NCBI GenBank assembly: GCA_963734625.1
Contig: CAVTHW010000001.1
Coordinates: 248,001 to 312,000, forward strand
DNA length: 64,000 nucleotides
Reading direction: 5' to 3'
From: CAVTHW01 sp963734625
GTDB taxonomy: Bacteria; Acidobacteriota; Terriglobia; Bryobacterales; Bryobacteraceae
The notes under the pieces are model-generated. The model saw nothing but the letters and a program-made list of their open reading frames with translations, had not been told where the DNA came from and did no database searches. Both the position numbers and the translations under genes were made by a program. This document shows, one piece after another, positions 18,446-26,308 of this stretch (the first letter of the stretch is position 1; the number at the start of each line of letters is the position of its first letter).

Positions 18446-20670
18446 GCTTCCCGATGCTGTGGAGCAACTTGCTGGCCTACGGCGTCCAGGTTCTGGCGCT
18501 GGTGGCGGCGGGTGCGCTGCTACCGCTGCTATTCCGAACGCGCCAACCCCGCGCCCAGCTCATCTATTACCAGGCGCTCCTGGTGGCCTGCCTGCTCCTG
18601 CCGGTCTTGCAGCCTTGGCCGAAGCCGCTGGTGATTGTGCAGGTGCAGGAGAGTACCGCCCCGGCGGGACCGGCCATCCTCGCACCCGTGCCGGTTGGAA
18701 CGCCACTCGAGCCCGCCATCCAATGGGGACAGATGGTATGGCTGATCCTGGCTGCCGGCGTGGCGCTGCGCGGTCTGTGGCTGCTGGCCGGGTTGTGGCA
18801 GCTCTGGCGGTACCGCACTGGAGCCGTCCCCATGGACTCGCTTCCCGCCGCGGTTGAGCAAGCGCGGATACTGACCGGCGCTGAAGCCCAAGTTTGCACC
18901 ACCGGAGCAGTGGACGGTCCGGTCACCTTCGGCGTGCTGCGCCCGATCATCCTGCTTCCCCCGGCGGTCCTCGATCAGCCATATGAGGCGCAGTTCGGGA
19001 TCGCCTGTCATGAATTCCTGCACGTCCGCCGCCGTGACTGGTTGTTCACCATCTGCGAAGAATGCGCGGGCGCGCTTTTGTGGTTCCATCCGGCGGTCTG
19101 GTGGCTGCTCGGGCAGATTCGCCTGGCTCGGGAACAGACGGTTGACGCCGCCTCCGTGGCGCTGACCGAAGCCCGCGATCCGTACGTCAACGCGCTGCTC
19201 ACGATGGCCGGCGCTGGCGCCCGCCTCGATCTCGCCCCGGCGCCGCTGTTTCTGCGCAAGCGCCATCTGGCGCATAGAATTCAATCGCTGTTGAAGGAGG
19301 TTGCCATGTCCAAGCGTCGTTTGGTTGCTTCGTACCTTTCTATCGCTGCCGTTACGGTTGTGACGGCGTGGTTTGTGATGGCCTCGTTCCCGTTGCAGGG
19401 CAGCCCGCAGGTTGAAGTGCAGCAGGTCGCCGTGCGCGATGGCGCAGGCGTCACGGTCCAGCCAGGTGGCCGGATCCTGCACCGCACGTCAGTCTCCTTC
19501 CCAGCGCAAGCCATGAGCAAGCGGGTTGAGGGCGTGATCACGATTGAGATGTCACTGGACTCGCAGGGCGCCGTTTCGGACGCCCGCGTGCTTAGCGGAC
19601 CTGAAGAACTGCGCTCGGGAGTCCTGGCGTCCGTCCTGCAGTGGCATTACATCCGGGAGGCCTCCGGGCCGGCGTCGGTGATTGCGACGATCGAGTTCCG
19701 GCTTCCGCTGCAATCGAACGCTCCGCCGCCGCCCCCGCCACCCACGACGCCTGACCTGAAGCGCACTCTCACCAGCATTGATGTCTCTACACTGCCTCAG
19801 CCGCTCCAGGACATGATGCGATCGAAGCTCGCCTCTTTCGTAGGGCAACCATTCTCGGCTGAGCTGATGCAGAAACTCCTCGCGGCGGCTCGCGACGTGG
19901 ACAGCCATGTGGGGATCGCGCTGAAGGGCGGCACCGCGACAGGGAGTATGAGTATGGCGATTACCTTGCCGGGAACCAGCGGTGTGCTGCCCTCGACTGT
20001 GCCGCCGCCCCCGCCCCCGCCGCCGTCGTCCACCTTCCCGGCGACGCCCGGGGTCGCACGCATTCCCGTTGGCGGCTCGGTGCAGCAGTCCAAGCTCATC
20101 AGCCAGCCCAAGCCCGCGTATCCGCCGCTGGCCCGCCAGGCGCGCATCCAGGGGACGGTGAGGTTCAACGTGTTGATCGGCGTGGATGGCCGCGTGACGC
20201 AGATGGCGTTGATCTCCGGCCATCCGCTACTGGCGCCGGCTGCTCAAGAGGTAGTCAAGGATTGGGTGTACCAGCCGACTCTATTGAACGGCGAGCCGGT
20301 GGAAGTGGTGACGCAGATTGACGTGAACTTCACGCTCGCGCCGGAAGGCGCACCGGGCGGATCGGCAGCGACGCCCGCGGTTATGCGCATTCCCGTTGGC
20401 GGCTCGGTGCAACAGGCCATGCTCGTCAGCAAGCCCGATCCCGAGTATCCCCCGCTCGCCCGCCAGGCGCGCATCCAGGGGACGGTGAGGTTCAACGTGG
20501 TTATCGGCGTGGACGGCCGTGTGTCGAATATGACAGTGATCTCGGGCCATCCGCTGCTGGTGCCGGCCGCTCAAGAGGTAGTCAAGGAGTATGTCTACAA
20601 GCCGACGCTGTTGAACGGCGAGCCCGTGGAAGTGGTGACGCAGGTTGACGTGAACTTCACGCTGCAATGA
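18442..20670 (+). CDS. BlaR1-type M56 metallopeptidase fused to TonB C-terminal domains
   Basis: A 742-residue fusion. Residues 1-285 are a BlaR1/MecR1 M56 domain with several membrane helices and the zinc motif HEFLH at 190-194, followed by FHPAVWWLLGQIRLAREQTVD. A further membrane helix lies at about 293-313. A TonB-like domain (about 350-430), a Pro run, a spacer, a second Pro run (about 517-527) and two near-identical TonB C-terminal domains (534-632 and 643-742, PPLARQARIQGTVRFNV) complete it. The first part should sense a signal and cut BlaI; the TonB parts would lie in the periplasm and could contact outer-membrane receptors or the cell wall. An ATG at 19306 with AAGGAGG could also start a shorter TonB-only product. 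Confidence 0.88.
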   Translation: MSFPMLWSNLLAYGVQVLALVAAGALLPLLFRTRQPRAQLIYYQALLVACLLLPVLQPWPKPLVIVQVQESTAPAGPAILAPVPVGTPLEPAIQWGQMVWLILAAGVALRGLWLLAGLWQLWRYRTGAVPMDSLPAAVEQARILTGAEAQVCTTGAVDGPVTFGVLRPIILLPPAVLDQPYEAQFGIACHEFLHVRRRDWLFTICEECAGALLWFHPAVWWLLGQIRLAREQTVDAASVALTEARDPYVNALLTMAGAGARLDLAPAPLFLRKRHLAHRIQSLLKEVAMSKRRLVASYLSIAAVTVVTAWFVMASFPLQGSPQVEVQQVAVRDGAGVTVQPGGRILHRTSVSFPAQAMSKRVEGVITIEMSLDSQGAVSDARVLSGPEELRSGVLASVLQWHYIREASGPASVIATIEFRLPLQSNAPPPPPPPTTPDLKRTLTSIDVSTLPQPLQDMMRSKLASFVGQPFSAELMQKLLAAARDVDSHVGIALKGGTATGSMSMAITLPGTSGVLPSTVPPPPPPPPSSTFPATPGVARIPVGGSVQQSKLISQPKPAYPPLARQARIQGTVRFNVLIGVDGRVTQMALISGHPLLAPAAQEVVKDWVYQPTLLNGEPVEVVTQIDVNFTLAPEGAPGGSAATPAVMRIPVGGSVQQAMLVSKPDPEYPPLARQARIQGTVRFNVVIGVDGRVSNMTVISGHPLLVPAAQEVVKEYVYKPTLLNGEPVEVVTQVDVNFTLQ
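20041..20667 (+). repeat. tandem duplication of a TonB C-terminal domain inside the M56 gene
   Basis: Two copies of about 300 bases, 20041-20338 and 20368-20667, repeat with a period of 327 bases (109 codons). Long stretches are identical at DNA level (CGCCAGGCGCGCATCCAGG and the bases after it; GAACGGCGAGCC). High nucleotide identity means a recent in-frame duplication or gene conversion. Confidence 0.85.
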
Positions 20671-20695
20671 TCGTCGGCGGCGCGGACGACTCGCC

Positions 20696-21565
20696 CTACT
20701 CCGCGTACTCGCAGGCGATCGTGGTGAGGCGGCCGCGCCAGTAGGGCTGTGGGTCTCCATCGATGCGCCACTCGGCCGCGGCTTCTAGCGGGATCCGCAT
20801 GCCGTCGCGCTCCGCGTAGTTCGAGCACCGAACGGCCCAGGGCGTGGGCTCGAACCCGTTCTTTACCTTGCGGTATCTGGATTTCGTAAATATGCTGGCG
20901 ACCTCGCCCTCCGCGTTGAATCGGAAGTCCAGCGAGACCGATGTCGCTCCCGCGCTCAGAGTCGCGCGAGCCGAGTGGTCGTCGATGGCGGTCCATACGA
21001 CGCCCTGGCTGGGCAGCAGCGCGGTTGGGAACCAGACGGCCTCGGCGAGGTAGCGCTGTAGCGCGCCGGAGGCCATCTCGGGGGTATCGCGCGCTTCCAG
21101 CACCGGCACCAGTCCCAGGAACTCGGCGCGCATCGAACCCGCACCGGCTATGAACGAATCGCGCACATGCACGGCCAGGCCGCGGGCCATCCGGATGCGC
21201 GCATCCCAAACGAAGCCGGGGTGAAGCGGGCGAAAAGCCTGAACGGCGACCATTGGCCGCCAGCTATCGTCGGTCGTTCCGGTTCGCATCTCCCCCTCCT
21301 GCTCAACCCGGACGCCGGCGATGACCGGCTGCCCGTTGCGGAGCACGGAGCGGAAGTAGCGGTTGGCGGGGGCGGGAAGAGCTTCGATCTCGGCCTCGTC
21401 ATAGCGGAGGGGACGCGACGGGGAAAGCGCGTTCCGCATGCGGGCTATTGCCGTCCGCGTCGTGCCGCGCCAGCGGCGTTGGCCGTAGAGTAGCGCCGCG
21501 GCGATTACGGCCGCCGGCACGCCCACGAAGAGGAGCGCGGCGAGTTCCAGCAGCCAGACTTGCAT
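20696..21565 (-). CDS. DUF6544-like membrane-anchored protein
   Basis: A 289-residue protein with an N-terminal membrane helix (LLELAALLFVGVPAAVIAAALLYG). The soluble domain has blocks seen in the DUF6544/DUF6920 group: LPAPANRYFRSVLRNGQPVI (about 60-80), RMARGLAVHVRDSFIAGAGSM (about 125), LQRYLAEAVWFPTALLP and the ending IPLEAAAEWRIDGDPQPYWRG. Function unknown. I chose the ATG at 21565, preceded by GGAAGG; an alternative TTG upstream would overlap the M48 gene. It lies just downstream of the LemA-M48 pair on the same strand. Confidence 0.75.
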   Translation of the reverse strand: MQVWLLELAALLFVGVPAAVIAAALLYGQRRWRGTTRTAIARMRNALSPSRPLRYDEAEIEALPAPANRYFRSVLRNGQPVIAGVRVEQEGEMRTGTTDDSWRPMVAVQAFRPLHPGFVWDARIRMARGLAVHVRDSFIAGAGSMRAEFLGLVPVLEARDTPEMASGALQRYLAEAVWFPTALLPSQGVVWTAIDDHSARATLSAGATSVSLDFRFNAEGEVASIFTKSRYRKVKNGFEPTPWAVRCSNYAERDGMRIPLEAAAEWRIDGDPQPYWRGRLTTIACEYAE

Positions 21566-21584
21566 CCTTCCAGTGTTACACGCC

Positions 21585-23102
21585 TCAGCGCGGGACAAAG
21601 TCCAACAAGACCCACAGCATAACTACGAAGAACGCCAGCGCAAATAGCACGATGAGGACGACGGCCTGCGAATCACTTAGCTTGTCTCCCGTCGCCTCGC
21701 CGGGCGGTGGAGGAGGCAGGTGGGCCTGGACATCGGCGGGATCCATGTCGACGGGGCTTGAGGGTGTGCTCTCGTGAAGATAGCCGAAGACGCGGTCGGC
21801 GGTGACTGCCTGAATGAATTCCCCTTCCTGCGCGAACGTAATCAGAAGGGTCGATTCAGGGAGTCTCGCGCGCTCCGGCGCTGCGGCCGATGCCGATTGG
21901 AACAATCGAGCGGGCTGGTTCAGGCGGACCACGTGCGCGTTTGAGGAATAGTCTCCAAAAGCTTCAAACGCCGCTGGTTCGGGAATCGTCCGCGCCACGG
22001 CCGCGGCGGCGGAGTCAATAACGGTGAGAGGGATTCGCCCAATTTCGGCCAGCCTGGCGATGCGCTCTTGAACCGGAGGGTGCGTCCGCGACCGGCCCTG
22101 CGAGGCGCCCGAAGGGTCGGCGATATACAAATGCGCGACGGCCGGGTTGGCGTAGACCGGCCGGTTGACCGCGGCGATCTTCGCTAGCGCGCGCGCCAGC
22201 GCTTCGGGGTTGCGGGTCAAGAGAACCGCGTCGGCGTCGGCCAGATACTCCCGCTCGCGGGAGACTGCACTCGACACCCTGGGAGCGAGAATGGGCGCCA
22301 GAATGAAAACGTACACCGGCAGCAGGAGCATGACCGGGCCGAGGAAATCGAGCTGGGACCAGAATGCGGCAGGAAGGAAGATGGCGAAAGTCAGGAGAAT
22401 AGGGACGAGGGCGACACCGTACACGACCAGCCCCAGCGTCGTCCGAAATTCCTCGGGCGAGCCGTTCAGTTTCTTCTTGATTGCGTTCCAGAGCCAGTGC
22501 AGGGCCGTGACAGGAAGCCGGAGCGTGATTGCGAGGGCGGCTGTCATCATGTTCAAGCGGGTATCGCGGTTGCCGATATGCGAGAACTCGTGGGCGATCA
22601 CGCCCTCCAGTTCGCCCCGCTCCAGCAGCCCCAAAAGGCCGCGCGTGACGATTACCGAAGCATGGCCGGGATCCAGGCCGGTGGCGAATGCGTTCGGCGC
22701 CGGAGATTCTATGACGTAGATCTGGGGCGCCGGCAGGCCCGCGCCGATCGAGAGGTTTTCCACGATGCGACGCAACTCCGGCTCCTGGTTCAAGCCGATC
22801 CGCCGGGCTCGAACCATCCTGAGCAGCAGCCGGGGCGAAAGGGAATAGCCGAGATACGAGAGCAGCGGCAGAGCCGCGATCACCGCCAGCGCCGCCGACA
22901 GCATCTTGGCGGTGAGCACCTCGTGTCCCGCCGGACTGCTGCCTCCCGTGGTGAGCGAGACCACCAGCGCCGTGAACCACATCGCCAGGTAGCCCACGAA
23001 GAGCAGGGTGGCTGCTCCGAAGAGAGTGATGACTACAACCGTTTTGCGTCGATTGGACTCGATTCGATTGTAGAGCAGCCCGCCGTCAGGACCTGGAGGC
23101 AC
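21585..23102 (-). CDS. M48-family (HtpX-like) membrane metalloprotease
   Basis: A 505-residue protease starting at GTG (23102). Two membrane helices at about 20-45 and 75-95 precede the zinc motif HEFSH (about residue 167) and the third ligand region EREYLADADAVLLTRNPEALARAL (about 280-303). Two more helices lie between. The C-terminus has HPPVQERIARL (M48 family), a Pro-rich stretch (LPPPPPGEATG) and a final membrane helix. HtpX-like proteases degrade misfolded membrane proteins. The start overlaps the lemA stop by 17 bases; LemA-M48 pairs are common. Confidence 0.9.
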   Translation of the reverse strand: MPPGPDGGLLYNRIESNRRKTVVVITLFGAATLLFVGYLAMWFTALVVSLTTGGSSPAGHEVLTAKMLSAALAVIAALPLLSYLGYSLSPRLLLRMVRARRIGLNQEPELRRIVENLSIGAGLPAPQIYVIESPAPNAFATGLDPGHASVIVTRGLLGLLERGELEGVIAHEFSHIGNRDTRLNMMTAALAITLRLPVTALHWLWNAIKKKLNGSPEEFRTTLGLVVYGVALVPILLTFAIFLPAAFWSQLDFLGPVMLLLPVYVFILAPILAPRVSSAVSREREYLADADAVLLTRNPEALARALAKIAAVNRPVYANPAVAHLYIADPSGASQGRSRTHPPVQERIARLAEIGRIPLTVIDSAAAAVARTIPEPAAFEAFGDYSSNAHVVRLNQPARLFQSASAAAPERARLPESTLLITFAQEGEFIQAVTADRVFGYLHESTPSSPVDMDPADVQAHLPPPPPGEATGDKLSDSQAVVLIVLFALAFFVVMLWVLLDFVPR

Positions 23103-23706
23103 CGAAGTCGACCCTCACCTCAGCCCGCGCATCCGGCTCCGCGGCAAAGAAGGACGCCGCCTGGAAGCCCATTTCCCTGGCGAACAGGGCGCCGGGAAAT
23201 GTCTGTATGCGGGTGTTGTAGTCGAGGACGTTTTGGTTATAGAACTGGCGGGAGAAGGCTATCTTCTCCTCAGTGTCGGCCAGTTCGCTTTGAAGATCCA
23301 TGAAATTGGTCGAAGCCTGAAGCGTTGGGTATCTCTCGACGACGGCGAAGAGCCGGCCGAGGGCCTGCGTCAGGACGTTGTCCGCAACGGAGGAATCCTG
23401 CGGGCCGCTGGCCTTGTCCAGCATGCTGCGGGCGCGCGCGACGTCCTCGAATACGCCGTGCTCGTGGACCGCGTAGCCCTTGACTGATTCGACCAGATTG
23501 GGGATGAGGCTTGAACGCCGCTTGAGCTGTACGTCGATTCCCGACCAGGCTTCCAGCATCCGCTGACGCGACAGCACCAGCCGGTTGTAGATGGTCCAAA
23601 GCACGGTCACGATGAGAGCGGCGGCCACCGCGACGGCGGCCAGGACGCCCCAGGATTGGGCCGGGATCAGGGCCAATGTGATGCAGCCGGACGCAAATGT
23701 GAGCAC
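23086..23706 (-). CDS. lemA: LemA-family protein
   Basis: A 206-residue protein starting at GTG (23706). It has one N-terminal membrane helix (about 17-38) and the LemA signature: IYNRLVLSRQRMLEAWSGIDVQLKRRSSLIPNLVESVKGY, then LQASTNFMDLQSELADTEEKIAFSRQFYNQNVLDYNTRI. LemA proteins are long helical bundles at the membrane; their role is uncertain, but they pair with M48 proteases or TPM proteins. The gene overlaps the M48 gene and forms its operon. Confidence 0.93.
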   Translation of the reverse strand: MLTFASGCITLALIPAQSWGVLAAVAVAAALIVTVLWTIYNRLVLSRQRMLEAWSGIDVQLKRRSSLIPNLVESVKGYAVHEHGVFEDVARARSMLDKASGPQDSSVADNVLTQALGRLFAVVERYPTLQASTNFMDLQSELADTEEKIAFSRQFYNQNVLDYNTRIQTFPGALFAREMGFQAASFFAAEPDARAEVRVDFGASRS

Positions 23707-23737
23707 GACGAAATCTTACTGTGGAGACGGGGCGGTG

Positions 23738-24625
23738 TCAAGCCTCCGGCCAGCGGCGCATCACGCCGTCGCGGCTGACGACCGCTTTCCAGCGGGCGTT
23801 GAATCGCTCTGCGATGTCCGGCCGCGGGGCCAGAACCCGCTCCAGGCCGAGCCGGACGTGCGGCTCCGCGACGGCCTCCTCCGTGGCCAGGCGCTGCTCG
23901 ATCTCAGTCCAGCTCTTTGTCAGGCCGCCGGTGTCCACCAGGACGACGCGGTCCCCGATCACTCCGAAGTTCTTCAGGTGCGCATCCACCGAGAAAAGGC
24001 CCCTTTGCCATCCGGCTTGCCGGAGGTCGAGGAAGCGATCCAGCCACTGTTCGACCTGATCCCAGCGCCCCAGGCCGGCGAGCCCGGCGATCCGCTGATA
24101 GACGGTGTGCTCCACCCGTTCGGAGGCTTCACTCACCACCAGCCAGCCCGGCCACCCTCCGACCCTGACGCGCGTCGGAGGAAAAACTATCCGGGCCGGG
24201 ATCAGCGTGGTGCCGTCCAGATAGTTCCGGGCCAGCCTCTCGCCGCGCCGGTCGCGGGTTCGATGTACTCGCCAGACCTTGCCTGCGTGGGTCATCAGCC
24301 AAACGCTCCGGGGGATGGCCAGCACGAAGGGCTGCATCAAAACCCTCGCCAGCCGGATCAGTCTCGACGGGCGGCCCAACAGCCGGTCTCTCAGACGGGC
24401 TGGCAGAAAACGCGCAACCCTCCGCAGCACCTTCCAGATCAGAATCAGAGCGAGGATGGCGGAGGTTGAGCGCTCCCGTTTTACAACCCAGTGTTGAGAA
24501 GCGTAAACCACCCGGCCCACGCCTTCGCCGAGACGCTCCAGGCGGGTGCATACCAGTTCCTCGGGGGCGTCGGGAAGCACCAGCGGCTTGCCCGGAATCG
24601 AGGCGCTTGCCTGCTCGAGTTCCAT
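23738..24625 (-). CDS. protein-kinase-like fold, unknown substrate
   Basis: A 295-residue protein I do not recognise by name. It shows kinase-like landmarks: a Gly-rich start RLGEGVGRVVYASQHWVVKRE at about 30-50 (with a Val-Val-Lys like the ATP-binding Lys), the catalytic-loop-like SVDAHLKNFGVIGDRVVLVDTGG at about 211-233 (D-x-H-x-x-N followed by DTG in place of DFG), and WLDRFLDLRQAGWQRGLFS before it. This layout resembles the LPS-core heptose kinase (RfaY/WaaP) and aminoglycoside-phosphotransferase folds. The lone gene lies between lemA and a phosphatase gene. Confidence 0.65.
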   Translation of the reverse strand: MELEQASASIPGKPLVLPDAPEELVCTRLERLGEGVGRVVYASQHWVVKRERSTSAILALILIWKVLRRVARFLPARLRDRLLGRPSRLIRLARVLMQPFVLAIPRSVWLMTHAGKVWRVHRTRDRRGERLARNYLDGTTLIPARIVFPPTRVRVGGWPGWLVVSEASERVEHTVYQRIAGLAGLGRWDQVEQWLDRFLDLRQAGWQRGLFSVDAHLKNFGVIGDRVVLVDTGGLTKSWTEIEQRLATEEAVAEPHVRLGLERVLAPRPDIAERFNARWKAVVSRDGVMRRWPEA

Positions 24626-24697
24626 GGCCGGCGCAGACTGATCTGCTGCTTACATTGCAGCACTTCCACCGGTGGATTGCGAGTGAAGAGTCCCGCC

Positions 24698-26287
24698 TCA
24701 GCGCGGCGCGAGCATCTCCCGGAGCACGCGTCCAATGGAACCGCTGGGAGTCTCTATTTCAAGCAGAGTGGCCAGGGTGGGGGCGATATCGTCCGTACCT
24801 ACGCCATCGTCGTATAGACCGGGTTTAATCCCCGATCCCATGAAGATCAGGGGGACGTGCGTGTCGTAGTTATACGCCGAACCGTGGGTTGTGCCGGTCG
24901 CTCCATAGATCCAGTAAGGCTCCAGCGTGGCGATGACGTCGCCCGAGCGGCCGGGGAAGAAGCTGCTGGCGACGCGGCGGCTCACGGGGTCCTGACCGAT
25001 TTCGCCGTGCAGCAACTGCGTGCGAGTATACACGCGGTATACGTGCGGCACGCCGGCCAGTGCTTCGGCGACGCATTCCTCGACGTCAGCCTCCTTCAGA
25101 TTCCGCTGCTGGATCAGTTCGCTATTGAGCCAAAAAGTCCCATAGTCGGAGTAGAGCACCCACTTCCCAGCGCCAAATCTCGCTTTCAAGGCAGTGTCCG
25201 CCGCCATCATGAGATCGCCCTGAGACATCCGTCCGCCGGGCATTCTGCGCTTGGCCTGATCCTCGGGAATCGGAGCCACTCCGTGGTCGGCGGTGAGGAC
25301 CACCAGCACGGAGCCGGGACTGAATCGCTTGTCCAGGTACCGGAAGAATTGCCCCAAACTGCGGTCGGTCCGTAGGTTGGTATCGTGGATCTCCGGCGAG
25401 TCGGGACCGAATGTGTGACCTACCCAATCGGTGGCTGAAAGGCTGATGCTAAGCAGGTCGACGGCGTCCCGGGAGCCGAGTTGCTCGGCCTCAATTGCGC
25501 GCTCGGCGAAAGACAGGAGCAGTTCGTCGCCGAAGGGACTCGCCGCCACAGAGAGAAAGTAGTCGGCTCCAGGTTTCGCCGGAAGCTGCTTGAGGAGTTT
25601 GCCGTTGGCGGCCGTCCAGGCGCCGCCCGCCCACCGGTCCACGGAACGCTGCGCATTGAATCCGCTTACCCAGGATGGAAGCTCGGGGAAGTAGAATGTG
25701 CTGCTGGCAAAGTTGCCGTTCGAGCGATCGAACCAGTAGGCGCCGTCAGCCATGCGGCCTGCCAACAGGACGGCTGCATAGTCCTTCAGAGAGATCCCGA
25801 TGACCCGCGAGGCGCCCTTCCCCGCCATTTTCAACTCGTCGCCGACAGCGCTTGTCAGCAGATTGCGCGGCGATGCTCCCGCTCCGCTTCCCCCCAGGGT
25901 CTTAACGGCAGGGTCGAAAGCGCTGCTCACAATGCGGCCCGATTCCCTGTCGTACCAGTCGTCGCCAACGATTCCGGTAAGCGCGGGGGCGGCCCCCGAC
26001 AAAATTGTCGCGTGAACCGAAGCCGTCACCGGCGGGAAGTGCTGGACGTAGGCGTTGGTGAAAACCGCGCCACTCTTGAGCAGCCGGTCGAAGCCGCCTT
26101 TGTACTCGCTCCTGAACCGCGTCAGGTAATCTTCGCGGAACTGGTCGATGACGACGACCACCACCAGCTTCGGCTGCCTGCGCGCCGGACCGGCCGGAGG
26201 GGCGGCGCCCCCGCTCAATGCAGCCAGGCAGAGAAGCGCAACCAGCCAGCACGCCCGGATTAATCGGGAAAGTCCTCGAGCAGGCAT
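24698..26287 (-). CDS. secreted alkaline-phosphatase-superfamily phosphodiesterase/phosphatase
   Basis: A 529-residue protein with a signal peptide (about 1-30). The alkaline phosphatase/NPP superfamily is shown by LVVVVVIDQFREDYL (first metal Asp), FPPVTASVHATILSGA (nucleophile Thr at about residue 88), GDDWYDRESG, SLSATDWVGHTFGPDSPEIHDT (metal ligands) and VVLTADHGVAPIPED (metal ligands D-H-G). It is close to PafA/type-I phosphodiesterase proteins that release phosphate outside the cytoplasm. It stands 21 bases from the big TPR gene on the same strand. Confidence 0.88.
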   Translation of the reverse strand: MPARGLSRLIRACWLVALLCLAALSGGAAPPAGPARRQPKLVVVVVIDQFREDYLTRFRSEYKGGFDRLLKSGAVFTNAYVQHFPPVTASVHATILSGAAPALTGIVGDDWYDRESGRIVSSAFDPAVKTLGGSGAGASPRNLLTSAVGDELKMAGKGASRVIGISLKDYAAVLLAGRMADGAYWFDRSNGNFASSTFYFPELPSWVSGFNAQRSVDRWAGGAWTAANGKLLKQLPAKPGADYFLSVAASPFGDELLLSFAERAIEAEQLGSRDAVDLLSISLSATDWVGHTFGPDSPEIHDTNLRTDRSLGQFFRYLDKRFSPGSVLVVLTADHGVAPIPEDQAKRRMPGGRMSQGDLMMAADTALKARFGAGKWVLYSDYGTFWLNSELIQQRNLKEADVEECVAEALAGVPHVYRVYTRTQLLHGEIGQDPVSRRVASSFFPGRSGDVIATLEPYWIYGATGTTHGSAYNYDTHVPLIFMGSGIKPGLYDDGVGTDDIAPTLATLLEIETPSGSIGRVLREMLAPR

Positions 26288-26308
26288 CGCGATCCCGCTA
26301 ACCGGCGG

